Shown here in pieces: positions 55,398-63,931 of a stretch of DNA of 64,000 nucleotides; within the stretch, counting starts at the first letter, position 1, and every line of letters begins with the position of its first letter. The translations under genes were made by a program, and so were the position numbers. Below the pieces are notes generated by a model that worked only from the letters and a program-made list of their open reading frames with translations, did not search any database and was not told the DNA's origin. Source of the stretch: Flagellimonas zhangzhouensis (lineage in GTDB: Bacteria > Bacteroidota > Bacteroidia > Flavobacteriales > Flavobacteriaceae); NCBI RefSeq assembly GCF_900102925.1, contig NZ_FNKI01000002.1, forward strand, positions 1,302,001-1,366,000, in the 5' to 3' direction.

Positions 55398-56747
55398 TTA
55401 ATTGCCCAATTGTTCTTTTTGTCTTGGGATTAACAACAACTCCGTTTGCCTTCCATTGATGTACCTAAATCCATCTTCTCCATAAAAACCTGGCTCTTCA
55501 AGCATAATGCGCACATCTCGGTTCCATTCAGGGATATTTACGGTAGCGTTCAATTCGATGGCATAGCATGTATTTGGGTTTAATGGATAGTTTTCACCAT
55601 CATCTTTCATCACACCACCTTGGGCATCCCACATTCCGATTGTTGTTCCTGCAGAGTGGCCATAAGTTCCCAGTGGATGCGTGTAAATGGAAGGACGAAG
55701 CCCTGCACCTTTCGCTCCTTGAAGTGCCTTTGCCAAAATATCATTGCCAACGCGTCCTTTGATCATATTGGTGGTCAAGAAATCCTGTACTCGGTTTCCA
55801 TCATACAACGCATTATTTAAAAAAGACGGTGCTTCTTTTTCTTCTGGTTTAAGCACGTAGGCCATTTCTTGACAATCGGTATTCAATCGTAAATACGTTA
55901 TTCCAAAATCGCAATGCAATAAATCACCAGGCATGATCACTTTGTCCACATCCACCTTTCCAGAAAAAGAACTCAAATGGTCCACCAGTGCTTCTTGGTT
56001 ACGTTGAATGTCCACTGTTGGGTGAAACCAAGTTTCCAAGCCCAAATCAGTTACTTTTTGGCGCATCCACCAAACAACATCATCAGTGGTGGTGATCCCT
56101 GGAGTAATAACTTTTTCGGAAAATGCTTCAGCTACAATATTATGGGTAATGTCAGTCAATTGTGCAAAAATGGCCATTTCACGCGGCGTTCTGGTTTCAA
56201 TCCAACGTACACCCAATTGCTCTGCTGAAACAACTTTATTCTTGAATTTATTGGGCAAATAGTCCATAAAAGCATCATAATCCGTTTTATCCAATCCATC
56301 TGCAATGTTATGATCCTCGGAAAAATTAAGTCCGATGGTCTTGGGGTTTCTTTCCGAAATCAATTCCATCAATCTTTTCCATTGGTCAGGTTCTTTTTCC
56401 TTATCCCAAGCAGACTCAATGCTTTTTCCCACATTGTAACGTGCTACGGCCAATTTATCAATGGTATTTTTGGATTTGTCCCTATAAAAAAGTAGAATAG
56501 TTCGTCTTCTCGCATTCAACCAAGTGGCTGGCAGCATGGTTTTTAAGATAGGATCTTCATTGTATTCCCGTGAAATCACCACCCACAGATCAATTCCTGT
56601 ATCGTCCATTAATTTGGGAAGCAATACGTTGAAACGTTCTTCCAAAATTTCATCCACTACTCTGGCCCGTTCCACCTCAGGCAGGATTTGTTGGGATAGT
56701 GCAATTAGAGGTAAAACAAATAATAGAAGTTGGATGGTTTTTCGCAT
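55398..56747 (-). CDS. Secreted M24 metallopeptidase (Xaa-Pro aminopeptidase-like)
   Basis: This 449-residue enzyme has a signal peptide (MRKTIQLLLFVLPLIALSQ), a creatinase-like N-terminal domain (about 25-180) and a pita-bread catalytic domain. The metal ligands are readable: Asp in LHCDFGITY, Asp in NTDCQEMA, His in YTHPLGTYGHSAG, Glu in AIELNATV and Glu in MLEEPGFY. Such enzymes remove an N-terminal residue preceding proline. Export implies peptide trimming in the periplasm or outside. It starts 31 bases after menE, so it may be read with the menaquinone genes. Confidence 0.92.
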   Translation of the reverse strand: MRKTIQLLLFVLPLIALSQQILPEVERARVVDEILEERFNVLLPKLMDDTGIDLWVVISREYNEDPILKTMLPATWLNARRRTILLFYRDKSKNTIDKLAVARYNVGKSIESAWDKEKEPDQWKRLMELISERNPKTIGLNFSEDHNIADGLDKTDYDAFMDYLPNKFKNKVVSAEQLGVRWIETRTPREMAIFAQLTDITHNIVAEAFSEKVITPGITTTDDVVWWMRQKVTDLGLETWFHPTVDIQRNQEALVDHLSSFSGKVDVDKVIMPGDLLHCDFGITYLRLNTDCQEMAYVLKPEEKEAPSFLNNALYDGNRVQDFLTTNMIKGRVGNDILAKALQGAKGAGLRPSIYTHPLGTYGHSAGTTIGMWDAQGGVMKDDGENYPLNPNTCYAIELNATVNIPEWNRDVRIMLEEPGFYGEDGFRYINGRQTELLLIPRQKEQLGN

Positions 56748-56778
56748 GAGGGTTATTTTTGGTTTGAAGCTAGTAAAT

Positions 56779-57849
56779 TTAAGTAATTCGTTCGAGTGTT
56801 TTTGTTCGGTTGATTTTTTGTGTAGCTGTTTCTGTGAAGGTTTTTACAAAGTAAACCTGTTTGGGTACTTCGTATTTTGAAATGCTTGGCAATGATTTGA
56901 TCGATTGCAGTAAATCTTGCTCATTATAAGGTTCTCCTTCCACAACCAATACCAATTTTTGTCCTAAGGTTTCATCTGGTAAACCAGCCAAGAAAAATCT
57001 TTCCCTAATTAAGGGTGCCAATTTCTCTTCAATTTTTTCAGGGAACAGTTTGATGCCTCCAGAATTGATTATTGAATCATATCTACCTAACCATTTAAAT
57101 TGGTTTTCACCATTTATTTCCACCAAATCATTGGTCACCACTTCAGCATCTGAAATTTTGGGAGCATCAATTACCAAACATCCTCTGTCATCGGTTTGAA
57201 TGGTAACTCCAGAAAGGGTTTCAAAATATTCGGATGGTTTATGGTTGGTTTTTTTAACTGCGATATGGGTTATGGTTTCCGTCATCCCATAAGTTTCAAA
57301 AGCTTCAACAGAACTATCCCGTAATATGTAGCGAAGCTTTGTGTCAACTGGAGCACCGCCAATGATCAATTTTCTGATTTGGGAAAGTTGGTCGATTGAA
57401 TTTTGCACCTGCAAAGGAACCATGGCCGCAAAATCATAGGTTTTATTCTCTTGCAAAGGTTTTGAAGAGGGTTCTACAGCGTCCAGATGAAGCCCTAAAA
57501 CCATGGCTCGGATCAGCATCATTTTTCCTGCAATTCCAGTTAAAGGGAGACACAAAAGTGCCTTTTGTCTGGGTTCCAATTGAAAATAAGCTCCTGTGGC
57601 CAAAGCAGAATTGACCATGTGCTCTTTTCTCAGTTCGATTATCTTCGGAGTACCTGTCGATCCTGAAGTTGAAACTTCAACAATAGATTTATCCGAAAGC
57701 CAATCCAATAAAAATTGACCTATATGTACTTGATAAGCTTCATCCGTATTGACCAATTCCTTTCCTAATGCAATCAGCTCATCATTAGTGTATGAAGCTC
57801 CATTAAATCTAAAATCAGGATGAATATTATGCCAAATCGGATGATTCAT
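56779..57849 (-). CDS. menE: O-succinylbenzoate-CoA ligase-like, AMP-binding
   Basis: This 356-residue enzyme activates o-succinylbenzoate with ATP and CoA in menaquinone synthesis. The AMP-binding loop STSGSTGTPK is at residues 60-69, and ETYGMTETI (about 196-204) and the ANL-superfamily hinge LGRYDSIINSGG (about 256-267) are present. It is shorter than the usual 440-480, lacking the extended N-terminus, a form common in Bacteroidota. It overlaps the CPBP gene by 23 bases, and menC is next in line, so the men identity is supported by context. Confidence 0.88.
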   Translation of the reverse strand: MNHPIWHNIHPDFRFNGASYTNDELIALGKELVNTDEAYQVHIGQFLLDWLSDKSIVEVSTSGSTGTPKIIELRKEHMVNSALATGAYFQLEPRQKALLCLPLTGIAGKMMLIRAMVLGLHLDAVEPSSKPLQENKTYDFAAMVPLQVQNSIDQLSQIRKLIIGGAPVDTKLRYILRDSSVEAFETYGMTETITHIAVKKTNHKPSEYFETLSGVTIQTDDRGCLVIDAPKISDAEVVTNDLVEINGENQFKWLGRYDSIINSGGIKLFPEKIEEKLAPLIRERFFLAGLPDETLGQKLVLVVEGEPYNEQDLLQSIKSLPSISKYEVPKQVYFVKTFTETATQKINRTKTLERIT

Positions 57850-58789
57850 TTGATAGCGCTACAAATTCTTCTTCAGTCATCACTTTTCCAAAAAGTCTTT
57901 CTTTCCAATTTTTCCAGCCATACTTCTTAGAGAAAATAAAAAGTAAAATGGGATAGATCACAAAAACGGGAATCAAAACATCCCAACCGAGTACAGGCTC
58001 TGACACATCTTTATAAATGGAATTGGTGTTAAATGCCATCCAATCTGCCGTTACTAAAAGTGCGGCAAAAAAATTGTTGGAAGCATGGAAACCCAAAGGC
58101 AATTCCAAACCTTCATCCATCAAGGTTAAAATACCAAGAAAAAATCCTGTTCCTATATAAAAAACCAAAATACCGTAGCCCAATTTTTCCACTTCAGGAT
58201 TAAAAATGTGCAACAGGCCAAAAAGAGAGGAACTTACAATCAATGGCAGCCATTTATTGTGAACAGCCAATCCAATGGACTGCATTAAATACCCTCTTGT
58301 AAAATATTCCTCGAAACTTGTCTGAATCGGGACAAAAATTATGGAAAGTATTAAAAGAATAAAAAATGGGACTGGTTGAAAAGTAAACTCGTAATCTTCT
58401 GGTGACAGATACAAATCCAAAACGATCATACCTGATGAAATTATTCCCCAGAGTACAAATGAGAAAATGATTCTTTTCCAATCCACCTTTTTACGTGATG
58501 TGGTAAAGTGTTTAAAGGGCAGTTTATGGATATACTTTACAACTATCCATAAACTAAGCATAGCCACAAAAAACGTTACCATGATCAGAAGGAAAAAAAG
58601 ATTGGATCCAAGTAAACTTGCCATTTGACCTAGATCGATTGGTAAATTAGTAAAGGTCTCAGATTTCATCATTACAGCAAACAATAGTGGTATTCCACCA
58701 AGTATTTGCCAAAAAATAAATACAATCAAAAGTCCCACAATATATCTCCAACGATTTGTAAGTCCTTTATACGCTTGTTCTATGTACAT
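57827..58789 (-). CDS. CPBP family intramembrane metalloprotease
   Basis: This 320-residue polytopic protein has about eight membrane helices and the CPBP (Abi/CAAX protease-like) signature FEEYFTRGYLMQ near residues 159-170, giving the glutamate pair and arginine, followed by a second motif with HASNNFF near residue 237, the usual metal-binding histidine. Bacterial members act as proteases, bacteriocin-immunity factors or scaffolds of membrane enzymes. It overlaps menC by 10 bases and menE by 23, so it is firmly embedded in the menaquinone operon. Whether it acts in that pathway is unknown. Confidence 0.88.
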   Translation of the reverse strand: MYIEQAYKGLTNRWRYIVGLLIVFIFWQILGGIPLLFAVMMKSETFTNLPIDLGQMASLLGSNLFFLLIMVTFFVAMLSLWIVVKYIHKLPFKHFTTSRKKVDWKRIIFSFVLWGIISSGMIVLDLYLSPEDYEFTFQPVPFFILLILSIIFVPIQTSFEEYFTRGYLMQSIGLAVHNKWLPLIVSSSLFGLLHIFNPEVEKLGYGILVFYIGTGFFLGILTLMDEGLELPLGFHASNNFFAALLVTADWMAFNTNSIYKDVSEPVLGWDVLIPVFVIYPILLFIFSKKYGWKNWKERLFGKVMTEEEFVALSNESSDLA

Positions 58790-59832
58790 ATATTTTCAAT
58801 TAGCTCTTTGTCCCAATTTAGGGCATTGTTATAAAAAATAGCTCCTTTTTCCACTTGTAAAGGGCTTTCAATATTGTTGGTATACAAACTCCCTGTACCC
58901 AGTCCTTGAGGCATGGGACTACTCAAAGTATAGGTCCATTGCGAAATGGCATTCAATCCAACATTGCTCTCGAGTGCACTGGTGATCCACCATCCTATTT
59001 GTTGTTTGTTTGCTAAATCAATCCACTCTTGACTTCCTTGAAATCCACCTACCAAACTTGGTTTTAAAATAATGTATTGCGGTTGTATGGTTTGTAGCAG
59101 TTCCGCCTTTTTAGTTACATCAAAAATGCCAATCAATTCCTCATCCAATGCAATGGGGAAAGGTGTTTTTTCGCAAAGTTGGGCCATTTTATCCCACTGC
59201 CCTGCTTTAATGGGTTGCTCGATGGAATGAATTTTAAATTGAGCCAAACGCTCCAATTTTTGCAAGGCCTCTTCAGGAGCAAAAGCACCATTGGCATCAA
59301 CACGAAGCTCTATTTCTTCAGGTGAAAAATTATCCCGAATGGATTGAAGTATGGCAATTTCACTTTCAAAATCAATAGCACCTATTTTCATTTTGATGCA
59401 TTGAAACCCATCTTTTAGTTTTTGCTCCAACTGCTTCAACATGAAGTTAGAATCACCCATCCAAATCAACCCATTAATGGGAATTGGAGCTTGTATTTTG
59501 GTGAAATCAGAAGGATAAAGCTCAAACATATTGTTTGCATCGAGGGATAGATACGCTTGTTCCAAACCAAATTGGATTGAGGGGAATTCATTCAATTCTT
59601 TAAGCAATACCTCTTTTCCTAAATGAATATTTTCACAAGCCCATTTTAGTTTTTGTTCGTAATCGGGAACATCATCCACACTCAGGCCTCGTAAAATTCC
59701 GCACTCCCCTATTCCCATTTTATCTTGGTCTTTGAGAACAATAAACCAAGTTTCTTTTTGGGTGAGTATGCCACGCGAAGTGCCACTTGGAACTTTAAAA
59801 TCGAGGATATACTTTTTGTAGCTTGCTTTCAT
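58780..59832 (-). CDS. menC: o-Succinylbenzoate synthase
   Basis: This 350-residue enolase-superfamily enzyme dehydrates SHCHC to o-succinylbenzoate in menaquinone synthesis. Catalytic Lys149 lies in IKMKIG with Lys147 before it; metal ligands are Asp179 (RVDANG), Glu205 (EQP) and Asp230 (ALDEE); the second base is Lys257 (ILKPSL). The length is typical. It opens the men operon. A -7-like TAAATTTG (59843-59850) lies 11 bases before the start, which predicts a very short leader. Other men genes are not in the window. Confidence 0.9.
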   Translation of the reverse strand: MKASYKKYILDFKVPSGTSRGILTQKETWFIVLKDQDKMGIGECGILRGLSVDDVPDYEQKLKWACENIHLGKEVLLKELNEFPSIQFGLEQAYLSLDANNMFELYPSDFTKIQAPIPINGLIWMGDSNFMLKQLEQKLKDGFQCIKMKIGAIDFESEIAILQSIRDNFSPEEIELRVDANGAFAPEEALQKLERLAQFKIHSIEQPIKAGQWDKMAQLCEKTPFPIALDEELIGIFDVTKKAELLQTIQPQYIILKPSLVGGFQGSQEWIDLANKQQIGWWITSALESNVGLNAISQWTYTLSSPMPQGLGTGSLYTNNIESPLQVEKGAIFYNNALNWDKELIENICT

Positions 59833-59878
59833 GGAGTGGATTCAAATTTAAGTATATTTTACATCTAAATACGAACTA

Positions 59879-60673
59879 ATGGCAAGCATCGACGGAAAAA
59901 CCATTTGGGTAACTGGCGCCTCTTCAGGAATTGGCAAAAGCTTGGTGCTTTTGTTAAGCAAACACAACTGTAATCTGATTATTTCCTCTAGAAACGAATC
60001 GGAATTAATACGGGTCAAGGAAAGTTGTGAAAACCCAGCCAAAGTTGCCGTAATACCCTTAGATTTAGCAAACCATGAGGAATTGGAGGCCATTAGTGAA
60101 AAGGCCATTGGTGTTTTTGGCAAGGTGGATATGCTAGTGAACAATGCTGGAATCAGTCAACGTTCTTTGATTATGGACACCGACATGTCTGTCTATAAAA
60201 AACTCATTGATATAGATTATTTAGGTACTGTTGCCCTATCAAAAGCCATTCTACCCCACTTTATTGCCCAAAAAAGTGGTCATTTTGTTTCTGTTACGAG
60301 CTTGATGGGAAAATTTGGCTCACCCTATAGATCGGGGTATTGTGGGGCCAAACATGCGCTTCATGGATTTTTTGATGTTATGCGAATGGAGCATGAAAAG
60401 CATGGCATAAAAGTCACAATGATTTGCCCAGGGTTTGTTCAAACCAATGTGGCCAAAAATGCACTAACAGGTGATGGTTCCCCACAAATTAAGGATGATG
60501 TTGCTACACAAAATGGTATTACCCCCGAACTTGCGGCAAAAAAAATCGTTGCGGCAATTGAGAAAAATAAGTTTGAAGCCTATATCGGGGGAAAAGAAAT
60601 TATGGGCATCTATTTAAAAAGATTCTTCCCCAAACTATTGCACAAAATGGTACTGAAAAGTCAAGTGCGTTAA
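59879..60673 (+). CDS. Short-chain dehydrogenase/reductase
   Basis: This 264-residue NAD(P)-dependent enzyme has the Rossmann motif TGASSGIGK (12-20), NNAG (88-91), catalytic Ser141, Tyr154 and Lys158 (Y-x3-K in SGYCGAKHA). The C-terminal tail is basic and longer than usual (YLKRFFPKLLHKMVLKSQVR), which may contact a membrane and resembles enzymes acting on lipids such as 3-ketosphinganine reductases. The substrate is unknown. It is convergent with the histidine kinase gene, with only two bases between the stop codons. Confidence 0.88.
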   Translation: MASIDGKTIWVTGASSGIGKSLVLLLSKHNCNLIISSRNESELIRVKESCENPAKVAVIPLDLANHEELEAISEKAIGVFGKVDMLVNNAGISQRSLIMDTDMSVYKKLIDIDYLGTVALSKAILPHFIAQKSGHFVSVTSLMGKFGSPYRSGYCGAKHALHGFFDVMRMEHEKHGIKVTMICPGFVQTNVAKNALTGDGSPQIKDDVATQNGITPELAAKKIVAAIEKNKFEAYIGGKEIMGIYLKRFFPKLLHKMVLKSQVR

Positions 60674-60675
60674 CC

Positions 60676-62637
60676 TTAACTAAAATTAAACCAGAAGCGA
60701 ACACCTTCCGTTTGTTTTTCAATATTCAATTTAGATTGCAACTGGTTCACCAATCTGTTCATTAAGCGAATACCCATGGACGAATTGGAACGCTCATCAG
60801 TGTCTTCTGGTAATCCAACTCCGTTATCGGTATATTCAAAATAACCTTGGTCTCCATTTTTACGCAAATGGATGTAGATTTTTCCGTTTTCGTCGTTTTC
60901 AGGAAAGGCATATTTAAAGGAATTGGATACCAATTCGTTCAATATCAATCCAAAAGGAATGGCGCGATCAATATCTAATTCGGTGCCTTCTGCATCAATG
61001 GTAATACTGATATTATGTCCTCCTTTTTTGTAAACCGATTGTACACTATTAATCAAACTTTCGATGTAACCCTGCATTTCAATCACAGAAAGATCATCGT
61101 TTTGATACAGTTTTTGGTGAATTAAAGCCATGGCCTTCACCCTACTCTTACCTTCTTCCAATGCCTCAATAGCTGCTTTACTTCGGGTGTTTTTGGTTTG
61201 AAGACTCAACAAACTCGACACCATTTGCAAATTGTTTTTTACTCTATGGTGAATTTCCTTTAGTAAAGAGTCCTTTTCAATCAGAGCATTTTCAATAATA
61301 TATTTTTGCTCTGCAATCAATCGTTGGTTTTTAATACTTTTTAAATAGGCATAAACCAATCCTGCAAAACCCATCAGCGTAAAAATCAAGGATACAAATA
61401 CCAAATTACTTCTTTCTTCCTTGGCCTTCATGTCGCTCATTATCATCTCCATATCTCGATTTTTTTGATCGAGTAAACGCTCTTTGTTTATCAAATCTTC
61501 ATTGGCAACAATGGTCACCAATTGCTGTTTAATAATGTTGGATTGTTTTGCCTCCAGCGAATCCTTTATTCTTTCATTTCTTTTATAATAGCTCGTGGCA
61601 TTTTGATAGTTTTCAATCTTATCATAATAAATTGCCAGTAAACTATTCTTTTTAATGGTCTGAAGAATACTAACATTATTGAATTCGGTGTCCAAAATTC
61701 TTTTGGCCGCAATATTCTTGTCCATTTTTAAATTGGCTTCGGCCAAGAACAGCGTATTTTCAACCACTTCCTTCTGATCATTGTTATGGGGAGAAGCTTT
61801 TAAAACTTCGATGCTTTTTTCCAATAATGGAATGGCCTCTTCCAACTCGCCCATTACCACATGGCACTTGGCAATACCTCCATCTATTTTTGCCTCTAAT
61901 AATTCCGCCTCAAAAATATCATCTTCGCTTTTTTGAATGGAAATATCATTGTTATAGATATTCAAATATCCTTTGGCCTTGTTCAATTCTCGAAGTGCAG
62001 TTGGTGCAGAATCGTCCAATCTGAGGAAGTTACCAAGTTTACTATGGTATTTGGCCAATGTGTAAGAATCGTTATCAGCAATGGTTGGTCTTACTTCTTT
62101 TGCAAATTGCTGCCACGCTTCAGTATAAAGGCCTAAATTACTGTAGATATCGTAAAAAGCTACGTTATCCGTAATGCCCAATTCCCGTTTTTCTTGGCGA
62201 ATCTCAATTTGCTTGTCGTACAACTGCAAATTGGCATAGTTGTTATCCAGCACATTAAGAACCCTATTACGGGATTCCATATCCAAGGTGTCTTTCAACT
62301 CGTAAAGTTCACGAGCTACCGCAGTACTTTTATCAAATTCCCCTAAATCATTGTAGAGCTGGGCCTCCATCACCAAATACAAGCGAATCGCGTTGGTATC
62401 ATTGGTTTTTTCGGCATTTGTCCTATAGATTTTGATGGTATCCAACCAATCGTAGGGTGAATTTATGTTATATCTGTTGATGGAATTAAAAAATACCTCA
62501 AACCTATTGGCAGGCATATTGGCATCTTGAAATTCTTTCAATACACTTTGCTCGTCGTCCAAAATAGACTGAGCTGATGCATTGCACAGAAAAAGAAAAA
62601 ATATCGCGGTGAATAAAAGTCTTACGTAACGTCCCAT
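60676..62637 (-). CDS. TPR-containing sensor histidine kinase (HisKA_2 type)
   Basis: This 653-residue kinase has a signal peptide (ending NASAQ), a periplasmic helical region of TPR-like repeats (about 30-380), a coiled coil, one membrane helix (about 402-424, NLVFVSLIFTLMGFAGLVYA) and a cytosolic kinase core of the HisKA_2 family: LLKEIHHRVKNNLQMV with the phosphorylated His near residue 463, LIHQKLYQ, and the ATP-binding N-box LILNELVSNSFKYAF and G-box GVGLPED. It probably senses an envelope signal and phosphorylates the LytTR regulator at 63173, 535 bases upstream. Confidence 0.92.
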   Translation of the reverse strand: MGRYVRLLFTAIFFLFLCNASAQSILDDEQSVLKEFQDANMPANRFEVFFNSINRYNINSPYDWLDTIKIYRTNAEKTNDTNAIRLYLVMEAQLYNDLGEFDKSTAVARELYELKDTLDMESRNRVLNVLDNNYANLQLYDKQIEIRQEKRELGITDNVAFYDIYSNLGLYTEAWQQFAKEVRPTIADNDSYTLAKYHSKLGNFLRLDDSAPTALRELNKAKGYLNIYNNDISIQKSEDDIFEAELLEAKIDGGIAKCHVVMGELEEAIPLLEKSIEVLKASPHNNDQKEVVENTLFLAEANLKMDKNIAAKRILDTEFNNVSILQTIKKNSLLAIYYDKIENYQNATSYYKRNERIKDSLEAKQSNIIKQQLVTIVANEDLINKERLLDQKNRDMEMIMSDMKAKEERSNLVFVSLIFTLMGFAGLVYAYLKSIKNQRLIAEQKYIIENALIEKDSLLKEIHHRVKNNLQMVSSLLSLQTKNTRSKAAIEALEEGKSRVKAMALIHQKLYQNDDLSVIEMQGYIESLINSVQSVYKKGGHNISITIDAEGTELDIDRAIPFGLILNELVSNSFKYAFPENDENGKIYIHLRKNGDQGYFEYTDNGVGLPEDTDERSNSSMGIRLMNRLVNQLQSKLNIEKQTEGVRFWFNFS

Positions 62638-63124
62638 TAATTAAATTGATATAGTGCTCAGGAAGATGAATTCTTGTGCCCTATATAGTTATTGTGCCCA
62701 TTTCCTTTATAGCCCCAATTAATGTAACTGTTTTCAAAGACCAAATGACACTGAAAACAAAGTATGGGGTATATAAAGAACGTTAGTTTGTCCTCAAAAT
62801 TAAATCCAATAGGAAAGAGTTGCTCGGTATTGTTGTGAAAGGGTCAATTTCTGTTGTGAAAAGCACTTCAATGTATGTGAAGTAGCAGTTTATCGATGTT
62901 TTGTGCTTTTCATGGAGTTCTAATAAAACGTAACTCCCATAAATTGAAAAAGGCCCTGCTTTTTACCAACAAGACCCTTTTACGAGAACACTATATGAAA
63001 ATGAAAAAATTACTTTCTGATTTATTAACACTGCTAAAGTAGGGGCCTTTGTTCTGGGATGGAAAATATTGTTGTGAACCGACCAAAACTTGTGGTGTTC
63101 TCCCTAAAAATGATTTTTGGACAT
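62638..63124. other. Intergenic region with direct and inverted repeats
   Basis: This gap between kinase and regulator genes has no recognised gene. It contains a pair of identical words TGTTGTGAAA at 62831-62840 and 62852-62861, exactly 21 bases apart, and a similar word TGTTGTGAAC at 63070-63079. An inverted repeat AAAGGCCCTGCTTT (62949-62962) with AAAGTAGGGGCCTTT (63036-63050) encloses a 15-codon ORF (62995-63042, MKMKKLLSDLLTLLK). The pair with 21-base period fits the kind of site LytTR domains bind, and it lies about 195 bases before the kinase start. Confidence 0.5.
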
Positions 63125-63150
63125 AAAAAAAGTGCCCCGAAAGACACTTT
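63125..63150 (-). terminator. Terminator after the response regulator gene
   Basis: On the minus strand AAAGTG and CACTTT form a short stem (with C-G support inside) followed by a run of T, 22 bases after the regulator stop. Confidence 0.6.
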
Positions 63151-63172
63151 ATATATTCTAAAGCTAAGTTGT

Positions 63173-63931
63173 TTAACTGTTCATCGATGAAAGGATAAAC
63201 TCCTTAAAGTCCTTTGAAATTGGAATAAGGTTATTATTGATCATAATATCCTTTGAGTTGATGGCATCTATATGATCTACATTTACGATGTACGATTTAT
63301 GTGCACGATAAAACTTGTTCTGTGGTAATTTCTCCAAATAATCCTTTAAAGGGGAACGTACCAAGAATTTCTTATCTACCGTGTTCACCTCCAAATAAAC
63401 GTTATCTGCCTTGATGAATTGAATATCGGAAAACTGAATTCTATAATATAGGTGTTGCTTTTTTACAAAGATGGAATCCTTCAAAATAGAATTAGAGGCT
63501 ATGCCGTCTGCAGCATCATTCTCTTCTGAGTTACCAGCATTGCCTTTTTTGGCATAATTAAAATTGGAAAGTGCAATTTCAATGGAAGTGTACAAATCTT
63601 GCTGCTCAAACGGTTTTACCAAATAACCATCTGGTTTAACGGTTTTGGCATTCTCTACTGTAGCTCTATCAGAGTTGGATGTTACAAAAATGAAAGGAAT
63701 GTTGTAAGTGTCCCTTATATGCTTTCCTAAATCGATGCCTGTTTTATCCGAAGCAAGGATAATATCAATAAGGACCAAGTCTACATGATTGTTTTTAAGT
63801 ACATCTACGGCTTGTTCATAAACAATCACATTGTCTACGATCTCGTAGCCTATTTCCTCCAGCATGGATTGCATATCATCCGCGATGATCACATTATCCT
63901 CAACGATTAAAATCTTAATTGGTTGTTCCAA
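63173..63931 (-). CDS. LytTR family response regulator
   Basis: This 252-residue DNA-binding regulator has a receiver domain (1-120) with acidic pair Glu11-Asp12, phosphoacceptor Asp56, Thr84/Ser85 and Lys106 in VKPFE, and a LytTR domain (about 145-250) with FYRAHKSYIVNVDHID, the typical recognition part. The start codon is TTG (63931); the next ATG (residue 20) would remove the acidic pair, and an upstream stop excludes a longer form. A -7-like TAAATTTG lies at 63960-63967. It is most likely the partner of the HisKA_2 kinase at 60676. Confidence 0.92.
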   Translation of the reverse strand: MEQPIKILIVEDNVIIADDMQSMLEEIGYEIVDNVIVYEQAVDVLKNNHVDLVLIDIILASDKTGIDLGKHIRDTYNIPFIFVTSNSDRATVENAKTVKPDGYLVKPFEQQDLYTSIEIALSNFNYAKKGNAGNSEENDAADGIASNSILKDSIFVKKQHLYYRIQFSDIQFIKADNVYLEVNTVDKKFLVRSPLKDYLEKLPQNKFYRAHKSYIVNVDHIDAINSKDIMINNNLIPISKDFKEFILSSMNS

